9,799 bases of DNA from an uncultured Rhodospirillales bacterium (GTDB lineage: Bacteria > Pseudomonadota > Alphaproteobacteria > Acetobacterales > Acetobacteraceae). The notes below the pieces were generated by a model. That model saw only the letters and a list, made by a program, of their open reading frames with translations. It was not told the DNA's origin and did not search any database. The stretch lies in the NCBI GenBank assembly GCA_903928045.1, contig CAIYPH010000877.1, positions 1 to 9,799 of the forward strand, given 5' to 3'. Both the position numbers and the translations under genes were made by a program. Numbering within the stretch: the stretch's first letter is position 1; each line of letters begins with the position of its first letter. Below, one piece after another: positions 1 through 6,077 of the stretch.

Positions 1-524
1 AGCAGGCCGGCGCCCGAGATGATGGCCGTACCGTGCTGATCGTCGTGGAAGACCGGGATCTTCATGGTCTTCCGCAACTCCTCTTCGATATAGAAGCACT
101 CCGGCGCCTTGATGTCCTCCAGGTTGATCGCCCCGAACGTCGGCTCCAGCGCCGCCACCACGTCGCAGAACCGGTCGGGGTCCATCTCGTTCACCTCGAT
201 ATCGAACACGTCGATACCCGCGAACTTCTTGAACAGGACGGCCTTGCCCTCCATCACCGGCTTGCTCGCCAAGGGCCCGATATTGCCGAGCCCCAGCACC
301 GCCGTGCCGTTGGAAATCACCGCGACCAGATTGCCCCGGGCGGTGTAATCCATCGCCGTGTCGGCATTGGCCGCGATCTCCATGCACGCCGCGGCCACGC
401 CCGGCGAATAGGCCAGCGCCAGGTCGCGCTGGGTCGCCATCCGCTTCGTCGCCTCGATCGCCAGTTTCCCCGGCCGCGGCAGCCGATGATAGTCGAGCGC
501 CGCCTTGCGAAAATCCTCGTCCAT
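1..524 (-). CDS. maeB: MaeB-type malic enzyme, N-terminal part (runs off left edge)
   Basis: Malic enzymes oxidatively decarboxylate L-malate to pyruvate and CO2 in the cytoplasm, reducing NAD(P)+. The minus-strand frame is open from ATG at 524 to the window edge, giving 174 residues beginning [16 protein letters not shown]. From recalled E. coli MaeB, the alignment is ungapped and keeps the same numbering: proton donor Tyr39 in LAYSPGV, proton acceptor Lys94 in KPVMEGK, metal ligands Glu136-Asp137 in [12 protein letters not shown], and Asp162 in [10 protein letters not shown]. Only the malic N-terminal domain is visible. The dinucleotide-binding domain and any phosphotransacetylase-like tail lie outside, so NAD versus NADP preference cannot be judged. 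A GGAG lies 12 nt before the ATG. The gene is divergent from the aminotransferase operon, with 140 nt between starts. It is a paralogue of the complete malic enzyme at 7288-9570, clearly related but diverged, so it is not a recent duplicate. Confidence 0.93.
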   Translation of the reverse strand, partial: MDEDFRKAALDYHRLPRPGKLAIEATKRMATQRDLALAYSPGVAAACMEIAANADTAMDYTARGNLVAVISNGTAVLGLGNIGPLASKPVMEGKAVLFKKFAGIDVFDIEVNEMDPDRFCDVVAALEPTFGAINLEDIKAPECFYIEEELRKTMKIPVFHDDQHGTAIISGAGL

Positions 525-606
525 GAACCCACCACGCTCCATCTTCCCGGAATGTCGGCCCTCGGGCGCTCCGATGCAAGGAAGCCGCGCCCACCCCCCA
601 TGCGCG

Positions 607-636
607 TTGACAGCCGCCCGCCCGCGGCGCTCACTT
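607..636 (+). promoter_or_regulatory. weak candidate promoter for the aminotransferase/FAH operon
   Basis: A perfect TTGACA (607-612) sits in the 140-nt divergent gap, 52 nt before the aminotransferase ATG. The region 18 nt further (TCACTT, 631-636) is a poor -10 match. A short inverted repeat, GCCGC (613-617) and GCGGC (624-628), fills the spacer. Only the -35 box is convincing, and in DNA of this composition it may be chance. The gap holds no gene. Confidence 0.22.
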
Positions 637-664
637 CCCGCCCATGCAACCGCAGGGGGCCATC

Positions 665-2014
665 ATGTCGAGCAGCACCATCTCCAACTCCCGGCTGGAC
701 CGTTTCCTCGCGCCTGACAGCCGCACCGCGCGCAGCATCGCCCGCGCCCGCGAAGTGCTGCCCGGCGGCACCTCGCGCCACCACTACCTTTTCGCCCCCT
801 GGCCCATCATCGCCAGCCACGGCAAGGGCTGCCGCCTCGTCGATATCGAGGGCGACAGCCGCATCGACTGCCTCAACAACATGACCGCGCTCGTCCACGG
901 CCACTCCGATGACGACGTGAACCGCGCCATCATCGCCCAGGTCGAGAAGGGCGTCTCCTTCTCCGAGCCCGCCGAGCCCGAGGCCGCCCTGGCGCGGCTG
1001 ATCGTCGAGCGCGTGCCATCCGTGGACAAGGTGCATTTCCGCTCCTCCGGCACCGAGGCGGTGATGATGGCGATCAAGCTGTCCCGCGCCTACACCGGCC
1101 GCTCCGCCATCGCCAAGTTCGAGGGCGGCTATCACGGCTATTACGACTACGTGCAGATGAGCACGACCTCCACCGAAGCCAACTGGGGCAGCTCCGCCGC
1201 CCCCACCCCGGTGCCGAGCTCCGGCGGCATCTCCGCCAACGTGCCGGACGAAGTGGTGGTGCTCCCCTTCAATGACCCTGACGGCGTCGAGCGCCTGCTC
1301 GCCCAGCACGGCTCCCGCATCGCCGCCCTCCTGGTGGAGCCGCTCTCCAACCGCAACGGCATGGTGCTCCCGCGCCCCGGCTTCTACGACTTCCTGCGCG
1401 AAATCACCCGCAAGCACGGCATCGTGCTGATTTTCGACGAGGTGATCGCCTTCCGCGTCGGCACAGACGGCGCCCAGGGCCGCTACGGCGGCGACCCCGA
1501 CCTCACCACCTTCGGCAAAATCATTGGCGGCGGCCTCGCCATCGGCGCCGTCGGCGGGAGCGACGAGATCATGGCCCTGCTGGACCCCGCGCACCCCGGC
1601 GCCAAGGTGATCTCGGGCGGCACCTATTCCGGCAACCCCCTCGCCGCGGTCGCCGGCGTCGCCACGCTCGAGAAGCTGACCCCCGCGGTGTTCGCCCATC
1701 TCGATGCCATGGGCAAACGCATGCGCGACGGCGCCAACGCCATCCTCCGCCGCCACGGCGCGAAGGCCCAGGTGGCCGGCGATGGCTCACTGTTCCAGGT
1801 GGTGCCGACCGACGTGGAACTGGTGAACTACCGCTCCATCCCCCGCGGCCCCGAGGCCAACGCCTGGCTCGACAGGCTGCATCGCGGCCTGCTGGTCAAC
1901 GGCATGATCATCTCCCATCGCGGCCTCTCCTGCGTCTCGAGCGCCATGGGGCCGGCCGATGTCGATGAGTGCCTGGCCGCCTTCGAGCAGGCCGTCGCGG
2001 GGCTCGACGCATGA
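665..2014 (+). CDS. class III PLP aminotransferase, glutamate-1-semialdehyde-aminomutase-like (not typical HemL)
   Basis: A 449-residue fold-type I PLP enzyme that should transfer or shift an amino group; substrate unknown. Visible motifs are SSGTEA (127-132, cofactor phosphate/substrate region), YHG with His157, FDEV with Asp258 (contacts the pyridine nitrogen), TFGKIIGGG with Lys285 (Schiff-base lysine), and GGTYSGNP (318-325). The lysine region resembles glutamate-1-semialdehyde aminomutases. However, the N-terminal half (NNMTALVHGHSDDD, 71-84) lacks the SWGPLILGH-type block of true HemL, so a heme-pathway role is unlikely. An ATG at 644 in the same frame is possible, but ATG 665 has AGGGGG 6 nt before it and gives a normal start. 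The gene overlaps the next one by 4 nt (ATGA), so the two probably act in one pathway. Codons end strongly in C. Family assignment is secure; the reaction is not. Confidence 0.9.
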   Translation: MSSSTISNSRLDRFLAPDSRTARSIARAREVLPGGTSRHHYLFAPWPIIASHGKGCRLVDIEGDSRIDCLNNMTALVHGHSDDDVNRAIIAQVEKGVSFSEPAEPEAALARLIVERVPSVDKVHFRSSGTEAVMMAIKLSRAYTGRSAIAKFEGGYHGYYDYVQMSTTSTEANWGSSAAPTPVPSSGGISANVPDEVVVLPFNDPDGVERLLAQHGSRIAALLVEPLSNRNGMVLPRPGFYDFLREITRKHGIVLIFDEVIAFRVGTDGAQGRYGGDPDLTTFGKIIGGGLAIGAVGGSDEIMALLDPAHPGAKVISGGTYSGNPLAAVAGVATLEKLTPAVFAHLDAMGKRMRDGANAILRRHGAKAQVAGDGSLFQVVPTDVELVNYRSIPRGPEANAWLDRLHRGLLVNGMIISHRGLSCVSSAMGPADVDECLAAFEQAVAGLDA

Positions 2015-2784
2015 CTTTATGGGTCCGCTACGCCGCCAGCGACGCGGAAGGCTTCGGCACGCTGGACGGCGACACCATCGCCGTCCACCAAGGCGACATG
2101 TTCGCCGCCCCCGCGCCCACCGGCGAAACCCTCCCCCTCGCCGCCGTCCGCCTGCTCCCCCCGGTCCGCCCGCGGCTCTTCATCGGCCTATGGAACAATT
2201 TCCACGCCGTCGCCACCGCCCAGGGCTACGGCATCCCCGACTACCCCCTGCACTTCCTGAAATCCCCCGGCGCCATCATCGGCCCCGAGGACACCATCCG
2301 CCCCCCCAAATCCTACGCCGGCCGCATCGTCTACGAAGGCGAGCTCGGCGTAATCATCGGCCAACCTTGCAGCAACCTCGACGAAGCCGCGGCCGAAGCC
2401 GCCATCTTCGGCTACACCTGCGTCAACGACGTCACCGCGCCCGACCTCTTCGGCGACAACCCGCGCTTCGAACAATGGGGCCGCGCCAAAGGCTGCGATA
2501 CCTTCGGCCCCATCGGCCCCGCCATCGCCACCGGGCTCGACTGGCGAACCCTCCGCGTCCGCACCCTCCTCAACGGCCGCGAACGCCAGAACTACGAGGT
2601 GGCGGACATGATCCTGCCACCGCCGCGTATCGTCAGCCTGCTCTCCTGTGAAATGACCCTGCTCCCCGGCGACCTCATCACCTGCGGCACCGCCGCCGGA
2701 ATCCTGCCCATGCGGCCAGGCGCCACCGTGGAAGTGGCGATCAATGGGATCGGGGTGCTGCGTAACTCGGTGGGGGCAGCTTAA
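2011..2784 (+). CDS. FAH-family hydrolase/isomerase/decarboxylase
   Basis: A 257-residue member of the fumarylacetoacetate hydrolase family (COG0179 type). These metal-dependent enzymes act on 2-oxo or beta-dicarbonyl acids, cleaving C-C bonds, decarboxylating or isomerising, often late in aromatic or amino-acid breakdown. The catalytic core is present: Glu109 and Glu111 in VYEGELGVIIG and Asp140 in CVNDVTAPD form the usual divalent metal site; Lys160 lies in RAKGCDTFGPIGP; the C-terminal barrel ends with PGDLITCGTAAG (219-230), equivalent to the family's TGTPxG loop. A frame extension back to 1969 exists, but the start at 2011 overlaps the aminotransferase stop as ATGA, with GCGGGG just upstream. 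This indicates translational coupling. The pairing suggests the aminotransferase makes, or removes nitrogen from, a 2-oxo acid that this enzyme then processes; that is inference. A repeat begins about 10 nt after the stop. Confidence 0.9.
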   Translation: MTLWVRYAASDAEGFGTLDGDTIAVHQGDMFAAPAPTGETLPLAAVRLLPPVRPRLFIGLWNNFHAVATAQGYGIPDYPLHFLKSPGAIIGPEDTIRPPKSYAGRIVYEGELGVIIGQPCSNLDEAAAEAAIFGYTCVNDVTAPDLFGDNPRFEQWGRAKGCDTFGPIGPAIATGLDWRTLRVRTLLNGRERQNYEVADMILPPPRIVSLLSCEMTLLPGDLITCGTAAGILPMRPGATVEVAINGIGVLRNSVGAA

Positions 2785-2793
2785 GGGGGAGGG

Positions 2794-2838
2794 GAAGGGT
2801 GTTCTTTTTGTGAACAAAAAGAACCAAAAAAACTTTTT
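2794..2838 (-). repeat. AT-rich hairpin repeat, copy A
   Basis: The stem is GTTCTTTTTGT (2801-2811) with ACAAAAAGAAC (2814-2824), a perfect 11-bp inverted repeat. Next comes the flank CAAAAAAACTTTTT (2825-2838). On the minus strand this reads AAAAAGTTTTTTTG, stem, then ACCCTTCC, the family order. It starts about 10 nt after the FAH stop codon. It could work as a 3'-end hairpin, but no T-run follows it in the direction of the FAH transcript. Confidence 0.85.
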
Positions 2839-2938
2839 GTTCCGTTCCATGCCGTTGGCGTACTCTCCGAGGATGGGGCCTTCGGACAAAAAATAAAGGA
2901 GTAATTCCCATTCCGTGGGCCTCGGCAACCCAACCGCC

Positions 2939-2971
2939 GTCATTGCGAGCGCAGCGAAGCAATCCAGAGCA
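2939..2971 (+). repeat. dispersed CATTGCGAG...GCAATCC palindromic repeat
   Basis: The unit starts GTCATTGCGAGCGCAGCGAA and continues GCAATCCAGAGC. ATTGC (2942-2946) and GCAAT (2958-2962) are inverted. This matches a REP-like intergenic repeat that I recall from many proteobacterial genomes, where its antisense gives the stray peptide WIASLRSQ. Only one arm of the usual inverted pair is seen here. It is not coding. Confidence 0.75.
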
Positions 2972-3075
2972 ACCGCTGCAAAACCTGTGGTCTAGCCGCT
3001 GCGCGACCGGAACCCACCCGAATCAGGCCCGGCGACACCAAGAGAAAATTTTTTAACAATGCCGCAAAAATGCGC

Positions 3076-3104
3076 TTGACTGACGATATCAATCTAGTTA
3101 AACA
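3076..3104 (+). promoter_or_regulatory. candidate promoter giving a leaderless transcript
   Basis: TTGACT (3076-3081) is a five-of-six -35 match in a locally AT-rich patch. TAAACA (3099-3104), or TTAAAC one base earlier, sits at 16-17 nt spacing as a partial -10. Initiation would fall at about 3110-3112, directly on the ATG of the small protein gene, which has no Shine-Dalgarno sequence. The -10 match is imperfect. Confidence 0.4.
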
Positions 3105-3111
3105 TACCATC

Positions 3112-3636
3112 ATGAACAGCGCGATCACATCCCCTGAGCTTACCCAAGGCGAGCCGCATCCCGCGGTTCGTCTGGCGGAGCTTGTCTGCGCGCTCATTGC
3201 CGCCATTGCCGGCCCCTCCTGGCTCTGGCGCTTCCTCCCCGGCGGCCGCGCCGTCTGGACGCAGATGCACCGCATGGGGCAGGACTTCGCCGCCCTCATG
3301 CACCGTCTCGCCGCCGCCCCGCCCGCGCCCCCGACTGCGATCATACCGTCCGTGCCCGCCCCCAAGCGCCGGCGTCACAGCCAGCCGACAGGCGAACTGC
3401 GTCCGCGCCACCCCCGCCGCGCGCCGCGCGCTTCCACCAAGGCACAAACTGCGCCCCGCCCGTCCGCCGCGCGGCCATGGCTTGCGCTCACCCATATCCC
3501 CGCCAACGTCGCCCCCGCCATCCGTGCCATCACAACCTTGCGCGAACGACGAAGGCGTGCGCCTAAAATCAAATCCCCAACGCGTGCCCTATTTGTTACG
3601 TTATCGAATCAATTATCGGCGCCCCTCCTAGCCTGA
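3112..3636 (+). CDS. small Pro/Arg-rich hypothetical protein, possibly altered at its 3' end
   Basis: A predicted 174-residue protein of no recognised family. Residues 20-45 form a short hydrophobic, Trp-containing segment (LAELVCALIAAIAG, then WLWRFL) too interrupted to call a membrane span. Residues 68-125 are rich in Pro, Ala and Arg; residues 144-149 are RERRRR. The protein is strongly basic. ATG 3112 is preferred over the in-frame ATG 3070 because the only plausible promoter lies between them. No Shine-Dalgarno sequence precedes either start. Codons are C/G-ending up to about 3540, then switch to A/T-ending ones (AAA, CTA, TTT, GTT, TTA, AAT) for the last 30 residues, as if translation ran past an original end. 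I recall similar small basic hypothetical proteins in Acetobacteraceae, unverified. Overlapping minus-strand frames have no better start signals. It may be real, decayed or spurious. Confidence 0.5.
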   Translation: MNSAITSPELTQGEPHPAVRLAELVCALIAAIAGPSWLWRFLPGGRAVWTQMHRMGQDFAALMHRLAAAPPAPPTAIIPSVPAPKRRRHSQPTGELRPRHPRRAPRASTKAQTAPRPSAARPWLALTHIPANVAPAIRAITTLRERRRRAPKIKSPTRALFVTLSNQLSAPLLA

Positions 3637-3654
3637 GCCCCCGCAACAGCAAAC

Positions 3655-3700
3655 GAACAAAAGTTTTTTGCTTCTTTTTTTCCAAAAAAGAAGCGCTTCC
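3655..3700 (+). repeat. AT-rich hairpin repeat, copy B
   Basis: The flank is GAACAAAAGTTTTTT (3655-3669). The stem is GCTTCTTTTTT (3670-3680) with AAAAAAGAAGC (3684-3694), 11 bp around a TCC loop. The tail is GCTTCC (3695-3700). GAAGC plus GCTTC also makes a 10-bp palindrome, so GAAGC has two possible partners. It lies about 20 nt after the small-protein stop and 60 nt before the M20 peptidase start. Confidence 0.88.
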
Positions 3701-3761
3701 TCCCGCTTGCACCCCCCACCCCACCCAGGCAGCATCGCGCGCCAAATGCCGGAGCATCGCC

Positions 3762-5153
3762 ATGTCGGACGCCGTGATTGCTTATCTGCGCCAGGAGCGG
3801 GAGGCGATCTTGTCTCGCCTGAAGGACCTGCTGCGGATTCCCAGCGTCTCGACCGACCCTGCCTTCGCGCCCGGCATGGAGGCGGCGCGGCGGTTTCTGC
3901 TCGATAGGTTGCGGGCGGCCGGGTTCGCCGATGCGCGGCTGCTGGATGGCGGGGGCCAGCCGGCGATTTACGCGTCGTGGGATGGCGCGCCGGGCAAGCC
4001 GACGATCATCATCTACGGCCATTATGACGTGCAGCCCGCCGATCCGCTGGAGCTGTGGCGCACCCCGCCGTTCGAGCCGACGGCGATCGATGGGCGGCTC
4101 TACGCCCGCGGCGCGTCGGACGTGAAGGGTTCGACGCTGATCGCGGTCGAGACATTGGCGGCTTTCCTCAGGATCGAGGGGGTGTTGCCGGTCAATGTCC
4201 GCCTGTTCCTGGAGGGGGAGGAGGAGTGCGGCAGCCCGAGCGCCAGGGCGATCATCGCGGCCAACCGAGACCTGCTGGCCGCGGACGCGCTGCTCTCGGC
4301 GGATGGCGGCTGGGCGAGCACCACCATCCCGACGGTGGGGGTTGGCGGCCGCGGCATCACCGGGCTTGAGCTGACGCTGCGCACCGCCGCCAAGGACGGC
4401 CATTCCGGCCGCTACGGCGGGGCGGCGCGTAACGCCCTACGCGAGATGGCGGCGCTGTTGGCCTCGCTGCATGACGACGAGGGGCGAATCCTGGTCGCGG
4501 GCTTCGGCGACGACGCCTTGCCGCTGAGCAACGCGATGCGGGTGGCCGCCGCCGCGCTGCCGTTCGACGAGGCGCAATGGTACGCCGATTTCGGCGGGCT
4601 GCCTTGGGGCGACCGGGCGGACACGGTGCGCGAGCGCACCACCCTCCGCCCGACCATCGAGATCAACGGCATGTGGGGCGGCTATACCGGCGCGGGGACG
4701 AAGACGGTCCTGCCCGCCGAGGCCCACGCCAAGATCACCATGCGCCTCGCCCCGGGGATGGACCCCGGGCGGGCACAGGCGAGGTTGCGGGCGCATTTGC
4801 AAGCGCATGTGGCCGCCGGCGTTCACCTCGACCTCACGCCGGAAGCGGGCGGCACCCCGGCCTCGACGCTGGATTCGGAGCACCCCATGGTCAAGGCCGC
4901 GCTCGGGGTGCTGGAGCGCGTCGAGGGCAAGACCGCCTATCCCGCCCGCGCGGGCGGCACGATCCCGATCACCGCCTTGTTCAAGGAGATCATGGGCATC
5001 GATTCCATGACCTTCGGCCTGGCCATGCCCGACGAGGACGTCCACGCCCCCAACGAGTTCTTCCGCCTGTCCTCCTTCGACCGCGGCCTAAGCACCTGGC
5101 CGATGCTCCTAAGTGAGCTGGGGAAGCTGGAGCCGCAGCATTTCAAGCGGTAG
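3762..5153 (+). CDS. M20 family metallopeptidase (dipeptidase / deacylase type)
   Basis: A 463-residue zinc-dependent peptidase of the M20 (ArgE/DapE/CNDP2-like) family, expected to cleave dipeptides or N-acyl amino acids in the cytoplasm; no signal peptide is seen. By recalled alignment with CNDP2, metal ligand His87 and catalytic Asp89 lie in YGHYDVQP, bridging Asp120 in ARGASDVKG, general base Glu154 and ligand Glu155 in EGEEECGS, Asp181 in LSADGGW, and His428 in EDVHAPNE. The lid/dimerisation domain (about 195-315) has His214 in DGHSGRYGG, which reaches the partner active site in relatives. The length is normal and nothing is missing. ATG 3762 has GGAG 8 nt upstream. The gene stands alone on the plus strand between repeats B and C, convergent with the SapC gene. 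Its codons are more G-ending than those of the upstream operon. Exact substrate unknown. Confidence 0.93.
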   Translation: MSDAVIAYLRQEREAILSRLKDLLRIPSVSTDPAFAPGMEAARRFLLDRLRAAGFADARLLDGGGQPAIYASWDGAPGKPTIIIYGHYDVQPADPLELWRTPPFEPTAIDGRLYARGASDVKGSTLIAVETLAAFLRIEGVLPVNVRLFLEGEEECGSPSARAIIAANRDLLAADALLSADGGWASTTIPTVGVGGRGITGLELTLRTAAKDGHSGRYGGAARNALREMAALLASLHDDEGRILVAGFGDDALPLSNAMRVAAAALPFDEAQWYADFGGLPWGDRADTVRERTTLRPTIEINGMWGGYTGAGTKTVLPAEAHAKITMRLAPGMDPGRAQARLRAHLQAHVAAGVHLDLTPEAGGTPASTLDSEHPMVKAALGVLERVEGKTAYPARAGGTIPITALFKEIMGIDSMTFGLAMPDEDVHAPNEFFRLSSFDRGLSTWPMLLSELGKLEPQHFKR

Positions 5154-5163
5154 GAACCAACGG

Positions 5164-5207
5164 AATAAAAGTTTTTTGCTTCTTTTTTTCAAAAAAGAAG
5201 CGCTTCC
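5164..5207 (+). repeat. AT-rich hairpin repeat, copy C, between convergent genes
   Basis: The flank is AATAAAAGTTTTTT (5164-5177). The stem is GCTTCTTTTTT (5178-5188) with AAAAAAGAAGC (5191-5201), 11 bp around TC. The tail is GCTTCC (5202-5207). It fills almost all of the 57-nt gap between the M20 stop (5153) and the SapC stop (5211), where a two-way terminator would be expected. It is nearly identical to copy B. Confidence 0.9.
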
Positions 5208-5210
5208 GTC

Positions 5211-6008
5211 CTATGCCGGCTTACGCTCCGCCGCGCTGAGCTCGATCAACCGGCTCCACCGCGCCGCGGAATGCAGGTGGGCGTAGAGCGGCCCGATCCA
5301 GCCGCGCCGGCGCCAGTCGAGGAAGGTCTCGTCGCTCAGGCGGTCGAGGCGTTCGGGCTTCAGCATTTTGAAGCCACGGATACGGGTACCGCCGCCGGCG
5401 GTGAAGTTGACGGTCGCCTCCTCTTCCTCGAGCAGCCCCTGGGCTTCGAGCGCGCGGCCGAAGGTATTGGCGGCGGTGAGGTTGTCGCGGAAGGCGAGGC
5501 AGAAATTGACGGATTCGCTCATCGCCGGGGTTGGCTGCCCGTCCTCGAACATCGGCTGCCCGTTATCGGGCCCGATGCAGGCCGCGCTTTCCTCCATGCC
5601 GACATAGACGGTCTTGGAGTTGGGGTCCTCGACGAAGATGAACGGGAAGGCGCGGATATAGGCGGGGATGTAGCAATCCCGCCGCCAGGAGCCGTCGGGT
5701 TCGACGAACAGGTTGTTCCCTTCGCCCAGGCCAAGCAGGGCGAGCGGGGTGGGCATCGGGCCGCTGGCGAAGACGATGGGGTAGTGCTGGGAGACGATGT
5801 CAAACTCGCCGATCCCGATCGGCACCGATTGCGCGGCGCGGGCAAATGCGAAGCCGGTGCTGCGATCGATCTTGAGGTGTCCATGCGCGGCCGGGTTGAT
5901 GCCGACGACCTTGTGGAAAAACAGCGGCAGCACCGCCTGTGGCGGAGCCGGCGCCGGCTCGATCGGGGTGGCCTGGGCCATGGCGGAGGAGATGGTGGAC
6001 TCGGACAT
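5211..6008 (-). CDS. SapC family protein
   Basis: A 265-residue protein recognised as SapC family (Pfam SapC), named after a Campylobacter fetus S-layer locus protein; its biochemical role is not known. Family hallmarks seen are FHKVVGINPAAHGHLKI (31-47), GFAFARAAQSVPIGIGEF (52-69), HYPIVFA (75-81), PTPLALLGLGEGNNLFVEPD (86-105) and YIPAYIRAFPFIFVED (113-128). The segment 184-201 is acidic (LLEEEEATV). The N-terminal 25 residues are Pro/Ala-rich, with no clear signal peptide or membrane span. Longer starts exist (GTG 6032, ATG 6017), but ATG 6008 has GAGGGA exactly 9 nt upstream. It is the last gene of the minus-strand cluster, 69 nt after the methyltransferase. A role in surface-layer or envelope export is suggested only by the family name and the methyltransferase neighbour. 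Confidence 0.88.
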   Translation of the reverse strand: MSESTISSAMAQATPIEPAPAPPQAVLPLFFHKVVGINPAAHGHLKIDRSTGFAFARAAQSVPIGIGEFDIVSQHYPIVFASGPMPTPLALLGLGEGNNLFVEPDGSWRRDCYIPAYIRAFPFIFVEDPNSKTVYVGMEESAACIGPDNGQPMFEDGQPTPAMSESVNFCLAFRDNLTAANTFGRALEAQGLLEEEEATVNFTAGGGTRIRGFKMLKPERLDRLSDETFLDWRRRGWIGPLYAHLHSAARWSRLIELSAAERKPA

Positions 6009-6017
6009 CGGCGACAT

Positions 6018-6023
6018 TCCCTC
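6018..6023 (-). promoter_or_regulatory. ribosome binding site deciding the SapC start
   Basis: GAGGGA on the minus strand lies 9 nt before ATG 6008. It overlaps codons that would be used by the upstream GTG start at 6032, and it directly abuts ATG 6017, which is too close for initiation. This favours 6008. Confidence 0.7.
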
Positions 6024-6025
6024 AA

Positions 6026-6040
6026 GCGGCACCGCGCCGC
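6026..6040 (-). other. short GC hairpin in the SapC leader
   Basis: GCGGC and GCCGC can form a 5-bp stem around a 5-nt loop, ending 2 nt before the SapC ribosome binding site. No T-run follows it, so it is not a terminator. It could slow ribosome access or be chance in GC-rich DNA. Confidence 0.3.
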
Positions 6041-6077
6041 TGGACGTATCAGTCTGTGGCCGATCCGCCTCCCGAAA

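Larger units (their letters stand above)
2785..3111. other. 327-nt intergenic region between FAH gene and small protein gene
   Basis: It holds three things listed separately: an AT-hairpin repeat, a CATTGCGAG-type dispersed repeat and a candidate promoter. The part from 2841 to 2938 contains an imperfect hairpin, TCCGAGG (2866-2872) against CCTTCGGA (2879-2886) with one bulged base, followed by an A-rich rather than T-rich run, so it is not a convincing terminator for the plus strand. I see no coding signal here; the frames that cross it are in repeat sequence. Confidence 0.7.

Noticed and set aside
544..552. small palindrome TTCCCGGAA upstream of the left malic enzyme
   Set aside because: Only 4+4 bases around a centre and a single copy; expected by chance, so no operator is claimed.
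317..1756. 479-codon minus-strand frame opposite the aminotransferase
   Set aside because: Low-complexity Ala/Gly/His/Asp-rich shadow of the aminotransferase. The true minus-strand gene at the left edge uses a different frame starting at 524.
665..2014. annotation as HemL (heme biosynthesis)
   Set aside because: The lysine motif is similar, but the N-terminal substrate region differs from HemL and the gene is operonic with an FAH enzyme rather than heme genes.
2866..2886. possible intrinsic terminator TCCGAGG...CCTTCGGA
   Set aside because: The stem has a bulge and is followed by an A-run rather than a T-run on the plus strand; no gene ends just before it on the other strand.
3609..4403. 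264-codon minus-strand frame opposite the M20 gene
   Set aside because: Arg-rich shadow running from repeat B into the peptidase; it includes repeat-encoded KKRFFFGKK-like sequence and has no family features.
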